From Chloroflexota bacterium (GTDB lineage: Bacteria > Chloroflexota > UBA6077), in assembly GCA_021845945.1 (NCBI GenBank), contig JAJZRD010000178.1, positions 1 through 8,051 of the forward strand: a stretch of 8,051 bases of DNA, in the 5' to 3' direction. Of the stretch, positions 1 to 5,869 are shown one piece after another. Position 1 is the stretch's first letter. Each line of letters opens with the position of its first letter. A model generated the notes under the pieces. It was not told the origin of the DNA and made no database searches. It saw only the letters and a program-made list of their open reading frames with translations. The translations under genes and the position numbers were made by a program.

Positions 1-329
1 ATGGGCTTTCCGAGACTGTCGAAGCTGCGGACGAACTCGCGCGCCTTCTCGTTCATCCTGAGGTAATCGGCATTCAGGGCGCCGCCCGGGATCATCAGCG
101 CGTCGAAACCGTCGGGATTCGCCTGGTCGATGGACAGCTCCACCCTGAAGCTATCGGCCCTCACGTCGTGCTTCATCCCATGGATCTCACCCTGGACGGG
201 CGAGATCAGCACGGTCTCCGCCCCCGCCTGATCGAGGGCCTTACGGGGCTCCGTCATCTCCACCTGCTCGAAGTCGTCGTTCACGAGGATAGCCACACGG
301 ACACCCTGCAGTGTGTCCTGCTGCTGCAT
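1..329 (-). CDS. DJ-1/PfpI-family protein, N-terminal part (cut by window edge)
   Basis: This is the first 109 residues of a class I glutamine amidotransferase-like (DJ-1/PfpI/YhbO) protein; the rest lies beyond the left edge. The start ATG at 329 is preceded by a good GGAGGTT ribosome binding site. Visible family marks are the opening beta strand followed by DDFEQVE (residues 18-24), TEPRKALDQAGAE (about 25-37), the IHGMKHD segment, and LMIPGG around residues 77-82. The last visible residues, LGKP, lead into where the family has its AAICHG nucleophile elbow, so the catalytic cysteine cannot be checked here. Known members act as stress-response proteases, deglycases or hydrolases, and annotations in the family are often over-precise. 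It lies 123 bp downstream of the dehydrogenase on the same strand and may be co-transcribed with it, though a weak hairpin lies between. Family assignment is secure; exact activity is unknown. Confidence 0.88.
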   Translation of the reverse strand, partial: MQQQDTLQGVRVAILVNDDFEQVEMTEPRKALDQAGAETVLISPVQGEIHGMKHDVRADSFRVELSIDQANPDGFDALMIPGGALNADYLRMNEKAREFVRSFDSLGKP

Positions 330-418
330 CAGCGAACCTCCTGGGTTTGTCTCGGCCTTCCCAAGACCGTGACAAAGGAGAACGGCAAGGGATATGCCAG
401 CATCGGGGCGCCTCGGAG

Positions 419-446
419 GTAGGGGCGACCGGCCTGCCACCCCTAC
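419..446 (-). terminator. Weak hairpin after the dehydrogenase gene
   Basis: A perfect 7-bp inverted repeat, GTAGGGG (419-425) with CCCCTAC (440-446), surrounds a 14-nt loop. It lies just 6 nt past the dehydrogenase stop. No T-run follows on the minus strand, so it is at best a weak terminator or a 3' end protecting structure. The remaining bases up to 329 hold the ribosome binding site of the next gene and no convincing promoter. Confidence 0.3.
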
Positions 447-452
447 GCCCAT

Positions 453-1451
453 CTACGACAGCTTCGCTCGGGCGTTCTTCAGCACCGCCGGGTTGACCAT
501 CGACTTCGGCCTCTGCCCCCGCAGCACCCGCGCCACCTCCTCGGCTGCCATCCGATGAAGGTCGTCGCTCGCCCCCTTGGAGTAGAAGGCCGCATGGGGG
601 GTCAGGATGACGTTGGGCAGCTTCAGCAGAGGGTCGCTGGGATCGGGCGGCTCCTGCTCCAGCACGTCCAGGGCGGCCCCGGCCAACCGTCCCTCCATCA
701 GCGCCTGCGTGAGGGCCTTCTGGTCGATCAGACCGCCCCTTGCCGTGTTCACCACGTAGGCCGTGGGCTTCAACAGCCGGATCCGCTCGGCACCGAACAG
801 GTGGCGGGTCTCCGCCGTGAGGGGCAGGTGGAAGGTCACGAAGTCCGCGGTCTTCAGCAACTCCTCCAACTCCACCTTGCGGGCACCGAACGACTTGATC
901 GCTTCGGCGTCGACGTAGGGATCGAACACGATCACCTGGAGCCCGAAGGCGATCGCCCGCTTCGCCACGGCCCGACCGATCCGGCCCGAGCCGACCATAC
1001 CGAGGACCTGACCTTCGATCCGCCGGTTGGTCTTGCCGCCCGAGTAGACGTCCCAGACGCCACGACGCACCTCGGCGTCCAGCTGGAAGGTGGATCGGGC
1101 CAGGTCCAGCAGCAGCGCTATGGTGTGGTCCGCCACCTCAGGGACGCAGTAGTCCGGCACGTTGCAGACGATGATACCGGCGTCGGTGGCTGCCTGGACG
1201 TCGATGCAATCGTAGCCCACGCCGTACCGAGCCACGACCAGGCAGCGCTCCATTCCGGCGATCACTCGCCGGTTGATGGGCGCCCTCTCCACCAGCAGCC
1301 CGTCGGCGTGGCGGACGATCTCCAGCACTCCATCCTCGTCCAGGCGCTCGTGGATCTCCAGCCGAGCGCCCGCCGGTTCCAGCACCTTCTGCTCGATCAC
1401 GGCGTCGGCACTGGGAAAAACGTGGTCCGTCAACACTACCAGATGGGTCAT
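453..1451 (-). CDS. D-2-hydroxyacid dehydrogenase, CtBP-like (NAD-dependent)
   Basis: 332 residues, the normal length for the D-isomer-specific 2-hydroxyacid dehydrogenase family. It reversibly reduces a 2-oxoacid to a D-2-hydroxyacid using NAD(P)H in the cytoplasm. The order is a split catalytic domain (about 1-105 and 290-332) around a Rossmann domain. Visible marks are YGVGYD (76-81), NVPDYCVPEVADH (97-109, the CtBP-like signature), VGSGRIG (153-159, dinucleotide loop) and an acidic D177 at the end of strand 2, which favours NAD over NADP. The catalytic triad is R238 (in NTARGG), E267 (in EQEP) and H286 (in TPHAAF). The R-to-E spacing of 29 matches lactobacillus D-lactate dehydrogenase. 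The ATG at 1451 has a strong GGAGGAAAT site just upstream. It follows the transporter operon on the same strand but beyond a terminator-like hairpin. Phosphoglycerate, glyoxylate or formate dehydrogenase activity cannot be excluded; the CtBP-like motif argues for an uncharacterised acid substrate. Confidence 0.9.
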   Translation of the reverse strand: MTHLVVLTDHVFPSADAVIEQKVLEPAGARLEIHERLDEDGVLEIVRHADGLLVERAPINRRVIAGMERCLVVARYGVGYDCIDVQAATDAGIIVCNVPDYCVPEVADHTIALLLDLARSTFQLDAEVRRGVWDVYSGGKTNRRIEGQVLGMVGSGRIGRAVAKRAIAFGLQVIVFDPYVDAEAIKSFGARKVELEELLKTADFVTFHLPLTAETRHLFGAERIRLLKPTAYVVNTARGGLIDQKALTQALMEGRLAGAALDVLEQEPPDPSDPLLKLPNVILTPHAAFYSKGASDDLHRMAAEEVARVLRGQRPKSMVNPAVLKNARAKLS

Positions 1452-1490
1452 ATTTCCTCCTCGTTGAGCGAGATGTAGACCGGAATCGCG

Positions 1491-1535
1491 CTAGGGTTTT
1501 TCGCCCGCTACCAGCCGTTGCCTGAAGTTGGCCAT
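1491..1535 (-). CDS. Possible 14-residue leader or broken small ORF
   Basis: ATG at 1535 opens a 14-codon ORF (MANFRQRLVAGEKP) ending at TAG 1491. It has a well-placed AGGAG ribosome binding site six bases upstream, as good as those of the real genes here. It sits 39 bp upstream of the dehydrogenase start. Past the stop, a one-base frame change would extend it with PSAIPVYISLNEEEI and a TGA that overlaps the dehydrogenase ATG as ATGA. It may be a leader peptide, a small coupled gene broken by a one-base change, or chance. Its start loosely resembles HpcH/HpaI aldolase N-termini, but the extension does not. Confidence 0.3.
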   Translation of the reverse strand: MANFRQRLVAGEKP

Positions 1536-1594
1536 CTGCCTCTCCTGAGAGAAGTGATGAGGAATTAGTACCGAGTGACGAGTGGAACCGCGGC

Positions 1595-1624
1595 ATTCTA
1601 ACACGTGCCCCGCGGGATTGGCAT
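1595..1624 (-). promoter_or_regulatory. Weak sigma70-like promoter candidate upstream of the dehydrogenase
   Basis: On the minus strand TAGAAT (1600-1595) matches the -10 consensus at 5 of 6 positions. ATGCCA (1624-1619) matches the -35 at 4 of 6, with an 18-bp spacer. The -35 falls in the loop of the hairpin that follows tctA, so the two would overlap physically. This would let the dehydrogenase be expressed separately from tctCBA. It is a weak match found by eye only. Confidence 0.2.
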
Positions 1625-1636
1625 CCCGCGGGGCAC
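1605..1636 (-). terminator. Perfect 14-bp hairpin after tctA
   Basis: GTGCCCCGCGGGAT (1605-1618) is repeated inverted and without mismatch at 1623-1636 around a 4-nt loop. It starts 37 nt past the tctA stop. The stem is very GC-rich. Only a short U-poor tail (GTGTTAG) follows on the minus strand, so it is not a textbook intrinsic terminator, but its position and stability make it the likely 3' end of the tctCBA transcript. Confidence 0.65.
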
Positions 1637-1673
1637 TCGATCGGGTAGATGCGATGGCAGCGGCGGAGCCGAT

Positions 1674-3191
1674 CTAGATCTCGTCGGCGATCGGTACCTC
1701 CACCGGCACCTTGCCCCTGGTGAACAGCCTCACCAGGAGAGGCCAACCAAGGGAGAGCACTATCAGGCCGAAGATGATCAGCGTGATGGGTCGATGGAAG
1801 AAGATGAGCAGGCTTCCGTCCGACAGCGTCAGCGAGAGCTTCAAGTTCCTCTCCATCACTGGGCCGAGCACCAGTGCCAGGACCATCGGCGCCGGCGGGT
1901 AGTCGAACTTGCGCATCAGGTAGCCGACGACGCCGAAAGCGAACATGATCCAGAGGTCTACCATGGCGCCGCCGACGGTGTAGGCGCCAAGGAGCACAAA
2001 CAGAAGGATGAGGGGAATGAGCACCGGATAGGGAACCTTCAGGATCTGCACCCACATGCTGATGAGCGGAAGGTTGAGCACCAGCAGCATGATGTTTCCC
2101 ACGTACATGCTGGCGATGACCCCCCAGAAGAACTCCGGGTTCTCCGACATCAGCAGCGGGCCTGGGCGTAAACCGTACATCATCAGCGCGCCCATCATTA
2201 TCGCCGCCACAGCTGAGGAAGGAATGCCCAGAGTTAGCAGCGGTACCAGGGCGCCGCCCGTGGCCGAGTTGTTGGCCGACTCGGAGGCACAGACCCCCTC
2301 GATGGCGCCGTTCCCGAACCGCTCCGGGGTCTTAGATGCGCGCTTCTCCACCGCGTACGCCATGAAAGCCGAGACCGTAGCACCAGCCCCGGGGAGGGAT
2401 CCGATCACGAATCCAATCAGGGTCGAACGGACTAACGTCCACTTGCAGGCTGCCCAGTCCCGCCGCGTCGGCAGCACCGAGCCAATGGTCGTTGAGAAGA
2501 TCTCCCGTTTGAACGAACCCTCCAGGTTCGTCATGATCTCGCCGAGAGCGAAGAGCCCCATCGCCATCGAGACGAAGCTGACGCCGTCCAGGAGATCCGA
2601 GCGACCGAAGGTGAAGCGCGGCACCCCGGCGATTGGGTCGAGACCCACGGTGCCCACCAGCATGCCCACGAGACCCATCGCCAGCCCCTTCAGCAGACTC
2701 TTGCCGGCGAGTCGGGTGAGGGTGCTGAGACCCAGCAGCATCAGGGCGAAGTACTCGGGAGGACCGAAGGAGAGAGCCAGGGTGACGATAGGCGTGGCGA
2801 CCAGCATGAGAGCAACCACGGAGAAGGTGCCGGCGATGAAGGAGCCGAAGGCCGACATTCCGAGGGCGGCACCGGCGCGACCCTGTCGGGCCATCTGATA
2901 TCCGTCCAGGGCGGTCATCACCGAGGCCGACTCGCCCGGAACATTCACCAGGATCGACGTGGTGGAGCCGCCATACATGGAGCCGTAGTAGATCCCCGCC
3001 AGCATGATCATGGCGGTGGTCGGATTCATGCCGAAGGTGATCGGGATCAGTATCGCTACTCCGGTCACCGGACCGATGCCCGGGAGAACCCCAAGGAGAG
3101 TGCCGGCGAACACCCCGATGAAGCAGTAGACAAGGTTGACCGGCTGCAGCGCGATGCTGAAGCCGTACGCGAGATCCTGGACGACTTCCAT
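1674..3191 (-). CDS. tctA: Tripartite tricarboxylate transporter, large membrane subunit TctA
   Basis: 505 residues, typical of TctA (about 500, ten to twelve membrane segments). It is the ion-coupled channel subunit that imports the carboxylate delivered by TctC across the cytoplasmic membrane. Family signatures are clear: LPGIGP (36-41), YYGSMYGGSTTSILVNVPGE (68-87), the inverted-repeat partner SLPGAG (265-270), and ASESANNSATGGALVPLL with TLGIP (302-324). A late PPAPMVLALVLGP block (432-444) precedes the last membrane helices. The two LPG segments reflect the internal duplication of the family. The ATG at 3191 has a GAGGG site at fair spacing. It is the last gene of tctC-tctB-tctA, 49 bp after tctB. 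The family transports citrate, tartrate, glutarate, phthalates and similar acids; the substrate here is unknown. Confidence 0.95.
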   Translation of the reverse strand: MEVVQDLAYGFSIALQPVNLVYCFIGVFAGTLLGVLPGIGPVTGVAILIPITFGMNPTTAMIMLAGIYYGSMYGGSTTSILVNVPGESASVMTALDGYQMARQGRAGAALGMSAFGSFIAGTFSVVALMLVATPIVTLALSFGPPEYFALMLLGLSTLTRLAGKSLLKGLAMGLVGMLVGTVGLDPIAGVPRFTFGRSDLLDGVSFVSMAMGLFALGEIMTNLEGSFKREIFSTTIGSVLPTRRDWAACKWTLVRSTLIGFVIGSLPGAGATVSAFMAYAVEKRASKTPERFGNGAIEGVCASESANNSATGGALVPLLTLGIPSSAVAAIMMGALMMYGLRPGPLLMSENPEFFWGVIASMYVGNIMLLVLNLPLISMWVQILKVPYPVLIPLILLFVLLGAYTVGGAMVDLWIMFAFGVVGYLMRKFDYPPAPMVLALVLGPVMERNLKLSLTLSDGSLLIFFHRPITLIIFGLIVLSLGWPLLVRLFTRGKVPVEVPIADEI

Positions 3192-3240
3192 TGGTTACCC
3201 TCGTCGCCGCCGTGTGACCGGCGGGTACTCGGCACCGGGA

Positions 3241-3714
3241 CTAGAAGTAGATCTCCGTGATCCCCATGGGTAAGACCACCTTCAGCCATATCGAGAACAG
3301 CGCGTAAGTGGCGACGGTGGTCGCGACCGTCAGGATCAAGTTGAGACGCCAGGAAACCTGCATGTACCAGAGCAGGAACAGCAAGTATGCAGCCGTCGTG
3401 ATGATATACCCTGCGGGCTGAAGCAGGAGGTTGTAGCCGGCCGTCGCGGCGAGCACTACGCCGATCCGTATCGCTCCCTGGAGGTCGGCCCCCGACCAGC
3501 CCGGCATGCGGATGGAGCTGGGTATCCCTTGTGCCTGGACGAGGATACCGGCGGCCACCCCACCGAGGCAGACGGAGAGCAGCGTGGGCATGAAGCCTGG
3601 GCCGGCATACTGGTCCGTGACGGTGGTGGGGAGGACATGAGACATCACGCCCATCCCAATCGCCAGAAGCAGCAGGAACACCGCGCTGATGGTGTTGGCA
3701 AGTCTCTCTGTCAT
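3241..3714 (-). CDS. tctB: Tripartite tricarboxylate transporter, small membrane subunit TctB
   Basis: 157 residues with about five hydrophobic segments (roughly 8-28, 43-61, 82-98, 102-119, 124-147), the size and topology of TctB. The YAGPGFMPTLL stretch (36-46) resembles the family's conserved G-P-x-x-x-P segment after helix 1. The carboxy end IWLKVVLPMGITEIYF fits the usual L-x-V-x-L-P-x-G ending. TctB partners TctA in the membrane; its exact role is poorly known. The ATG at 3714 is preceded by GGAGGGGG at short spacing. Sequence conservation in this family is low, so the call leans on topology and on its place between tctC and tctA. Confidence 0.9.
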   Translation of the reverse strand: MTERLANTISAVFLLLLAIGMGVMSHVLPTTVTDQYAGPGFMPTLLSVCLGGVAAGILVQAQGIPSSIRMPGWSGADLQGAIRIGVVLAATAGYNLLLQPAGYIITTAAYLLFLLWYMQVSWRLNLILTVATTVATYALFSIWLKVVLPMGITEIYF

Positions 3715-3731
3715 ACCCCCTCCAGGGAATG

Positions 3732-3761
3732 GCCGGGGGAGAAACCGGCTCCTCCCCCGGC
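3732..3761 (-). terminator. Intercistronic hairpin between tctC and tctB
   Basis: GCCGGGGGAG (3732-3741) and CTCCCCCGGC (3752-3761) form a perfect 10-bp stem with a 10-nt loop. It lies in the 68-bp gap after tctC, close to the tctB ribosome binding site. No T-run follows. Such stems after binding-protein genes commonly act as partial terminators or mRNA 3' stabilisers, giving more binding protein than membrane subunits. Confidence 0.55.
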
Positions 3762-3782
3762 AAAGCCTTAGGCCCCTAGCTA

Positions 3783-4817
3783 CTACTTCTTCTTGGTGAG
3801 ACCCAGTTCGTTGAAGACCGGCCTGAAGCTCGCGTACTCGTCTTCGACCGCCTTCTTGAAGGCATCACCGGAGATGAAGGCGTTCATCTGCTGGAACTTG
3901 TCCAGGTACTGCTCCTTCCACTCCTTGCTGTCGGAGACCTTCTTGAAGGCGTTGATCAGCCAATCGACGTGCTCCTTCTTCATGCCGGGAGGTCCGACGA
4001 CGCCACGCCACTGGGCGATGCTGAGGTTGACCCCAGCTTCTTTCCAGGTGGGGGTGTCCTTGAACACCGGATCGTTGAATTGGACCCGCTCGGGAGCGGA
4101 GTAGCCCAGCGCCCTTACCTTGCCAGCCCGTATCTGCTCGTAGGCCTCGGAGGGATTGGCCAGCGCCGCATCCACCTGGCCACCCAGGACGTTGGTCATC
4201 ACCTGGCCACCGCTCTCGAAGGAGACGTAGGTGTAATCGCCACCACCATTCTTGGTGAATAGCGCCAGCTGGATCTGGTCGGTGTTACCGACGCCCGTTC
4301 CAGCGACCTTCAGCTTCTTCGGATTCGCCTTGCCCTGGGCGATCATGTCCTTCAGATCCTTGATCGGCGATTCGGTCCTCACTATGAACATGTTGTAGTC
4401 GGAGACCATCTTCGCGATGAAGGTGAAGTCGTTGTACTTCCAGGGTGCGTTGCCCATCAGGTCGCCGTAGGCGCTGCTGTCATCACTCCATACGATGGTG
4501 TAGCCATCGGCGGGCTTCTCCTTGCCGTAGGACTTGCCCACGATGCCGCCGCCGCCCGCCTTGTTCTCGATCGCGAAGTTCTGAGGGATCACCTTCAGAT
4601 CCATGGCAAGCTTGTCGAAGTTGCGGGCGATGATGTCCGTGCCTCCACCGGGAGCGTACGGGACAACCATCAGGATCGGCTTAGAGGGATACTTCTCGCC
4701 GCCCTGGCAGCCGCTCATCAGCAGACCGCCGGCGATCAAGGACGCCGCCAGCAGAGTCGCCACGCCCACGGAGCCCCAACGGCTCCGCGCAGATCGAAGG
4801 ATCGGCAACATAGTCAC
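3783..4817 (-). CDS. tctC: Tripartite tricarboxylate transporter, binding lipoprotein TctC
   Basis: 344 residues, usual for TctC (Bug) extracytoplasmic solute receptors, which bind an organic acid outside the membrane and hand it to TctAB. The N-terminus has basic residues, a hydrophobic core (about 17-34) and LMSGC, so C37 is the likely lipidated cysteine; mature protein begins near residue 37. The ligand-binding loop PYAPGGGTD (53-61) is the classic family motif. ENKAGGGGIVG (84-94), GTGVGNTD (173-180), SFESGGQVMTNVLGG (199-213) and WRGVVGPPGM (270-279) also match the fold's conserved positions. The start is GTG at 4817 with AAGGAG 4 nt upstream. An in-frame ATG at 4811 with longer spacing is an alternative and would remove two residues. 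It is the first gene of the transporter operon, behind a 407-bp divergent region. Confidence 0.94.
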   Translation of the reverse strand: MTMLPILRSARSRWGSVGVATLLAASLIAGGLLMSGCQGGEKYPSKPILMVVPYAPGGGTDIIARNFDKLAMDLKVIPQNFAIENKAGGGGIVGKSYGKEKPADGYTIVWSDDSSAYGDLMGNAPWKYNDFTFIAKMVSDYNMFIVRTESPIKDLKDMIAQGKANPKKLKVAGTGVGNTDQIQLALFTKNGGGDYTYVSFESGGQVMTNVLGGQVDAALANPSEAYEQIRAGKVRALGYSAPERVQFNDPVFKDTPTWKEAGVNLSIAQWRGVVGPPGMKKEHVDWLINAFKKVSDSKEWKEQYLDKFQQMNAFISGDAFKKAVEDEYASFRPVFNELGLTKKK

Positions 4818-5029
4818 CCTACTCCTTTTCTTGAAGATCTGGCGCGCGAGTTGAACCGCCCGTTTGGTTGTCGCCCCTGGATCGACTCGTCGGCTAGACC
4901 CCTCACCTCCCTTCTCTTCCAGGTAGTCTGCGGCCCGAAAGCCACACCGGCACTGTCAACGGGGCTAGAGCCCTACTCGGAGATTGGCGGGTTGGAACAA
5001 CAAGATGGTTTCGTGGATTCAGACAGTTC

Positions 5030-5074
5030 GGGGCCCACCACATCCCCGGCAACCACCTCGATGTGGCAGGCCCC
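5030..5074. promoter_or_regulatory. Imperfect palindrome, possible operator or leader hairpin
   Basis: GGGGCC (5030-5035) pairs with GGCCCC (5069-5074), and CCACAT (5038-5043) pairs with ATGTGG (5061-5066). A two-base mismatch on each side separates the two blocks, and the loop is 17 nt. It lies just downstream of the TATAAT box in the tctC direction, so it would be near the 5' end of the tctC leader. It could be a regulator binding site or an RNA hairpin. Confidence 0.3.
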
Positions 5075-5089
5075 AATTAGAACAACATT

Positions 5090-5095
5090 ATTATA
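5090..5095 (-). promoter_or_regulatory. TATAAT -10 box facing tctC
   Basis: A perfect TATAAT on the minus strand within the most AT-rich stretch of the divergent region. No good -35 lies 16-18 bp upstream (GAGGCG at 17 bp), so use would need an activator or the match is chance. If used, the tctC leader would be about 265 nt. Confidence 0.3.
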
Positions 5096-5224
5096 CGCCA
5101 CGGGGCGGATTTCGCCTCCCACCTGCGATCAATATGTTCGTAATTCCATACCTACGTGGCAGTTCAACGGTGGGCGAAGCTACTATGCTCCTGTTGCGCC
5201 GTACGAGGCAGAGAGGGGGGTTCG

Positions 5225-5869
5225 ATGACCAACACCCTGCATCGCATGGGTAGTCCCGAGTCACTGGCAATGGACTTCGTGATGCTGGCCATGGCAACCC
5301 AGGGGTTCAACGAGAAAGGGGCCGCCGCTAAGCTGCGCCGGATGGGGGAGATCACTGCATCTCACCATCCCGCAAACCTCGGGGACGAAGGTCACGGCGG
5401 CCTCTTCACCGGCGTCCCCCTCGCGGCGATCCTGGAGGGCATGCGAGACGGCAGCTACCTGGGTGCGGTCTTCGTGGAGGCCGACCAGCTGGTAGAGACG
5501 CTCAGGGCATTCAAGGCCGCCAATGTGGGGATCTCGGTGGTGGTGAGCGCCCCCTTCCAACAGCTTTTCGACGCCGCCGAAGCTGCGGGCCTCGAGGCCC
5601 ACACGGTCCACATGTCGCTGGGTCTCTTTGGGAAGAAGGAGCTGTTGCCCCCCGAGTGGGTGCTGGAGATCACCACCATGTGCGGCCACGGGATGGTGTG
5701 CCCGAAGCTGGTGCAGAAGCTGGCCGGAAGGGTGGAGGCGGGGCAGATCACGGCCCAGCAGGCAGGACAGAAGCTGGCCTCCACCTGCAGCTGCGGCATC
5801 TTCAACCCGGTCCGAGCCGCCAGGATCCTCGATTCCGTCAACCTTCCAGAAGGAGGTAGCGGCCGATGA
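5225..5869 (+). CDS. Uncharacterised CGH/CxCG protein X1
   Basis: 214 residues of a family I do not recognise. The ATG at 5225 is chosen because GAGGGGGG lies just upstream and because paralog X2 aligns from its own first residue (MTNTLHR versus MTHTHHR); an in-frame upstream ATG at 5156 has no such support. The N-terminal third is helical-looking. Residues about 80-135 alternate strands and helices (AVF, SVVVS, HTV, SLG), suggesting an alpha/beta core. The carboxy part carries TMCGH (151-155) and CSCGIFN (188-194), separated by V-x-AG-x-x-TA-x-x-AG. C153, H155, C188 and C190 are shared with X2 at identical positions and could bind a metal or Fe-S cluster; C159 is unique to X1. No signal peptide or membrane segment is seen, so it is likely cytosolic. 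It is first in a two-gene operon and overlaps the ferredoxin-like gene by four bases (ATGA), implying coupled translation and a shared task. Confidence 0.85.
   Translation: MTNTLHRMGSPESLAMDFVMLAMATQGFNEKGAAAKLRRMGEITASHHPANLGDEGHGGLFTGVPLAAILEGMRDGSYLGAVFVEADQLVETLRAFKAANVGISVVVSAPFQQLFDAAEAAGLEAHTVHMSLGLFGKKELLPPEWVLEITTMCGHGMVCPKLVQKLAGRVEAGQITAQQAGQKLASTCSCGIFNPVRAARILDSVNLPEGGSGR

Larger units (their letters stand above)
4818..5224. promoter_or_regulatory. Divergent intergenic region between tctC and X1
   Basis: These 407 bp separate oppositely oriented operons and should hold both promoters and any operator. It is visibly less GC-rich around 5076-5150 than the flanking genes. I see a TATAAT box facing tctC and an imperfect palindrome (both listed). 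Facing the X1 gene there are only weak -10 candidates: TATGTT at 5133-5138 and TATGCT at 5184-5189, the latter with TTCAAC 15 bp upstream. A 125-codon ORF crosses the region but has no family resemblance. No riboswitch class was recognised. Confidence 0.6.

Noticed and set aside
555..1478. Long plus-strand ORF opposite the dehydrogenase
   Set aside because: It is an antisense shadow of a GC-rich gene; the minus-strand protein has a complete set of catalytic motifs.
1138..2055. 305-codon minus-strand ORF spanning the tctA-dehydrogenase junction
   Set aside because: It is an out-of-frame, arginine- and glycine-rich reading of tctA, the terminator and the dehydrogenase, with no protein-like features.
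4954..4959. TTGACA -35 box facing tctC
   Set aside because: The hexamer is perfect, but the bases 16-18 bp downstream are GC-rich with nothing like a -10, so I do not call it a promoter.
5156..5224. Upstream in-frame ATG extending X1 by 23 residues
   Set aside because: The extension has no match in X2, which starts where X1 starts at 5225, and the strong ribosome binding site sits directly before 5225.
4851..5228. 125-codon plus-strand ORF through the divergent region
   Set aside because: It has no family resemblance, weak initiation context, and lies in a region of different composition that needs to hold promoters; its end overlaps the X1 start by chance.
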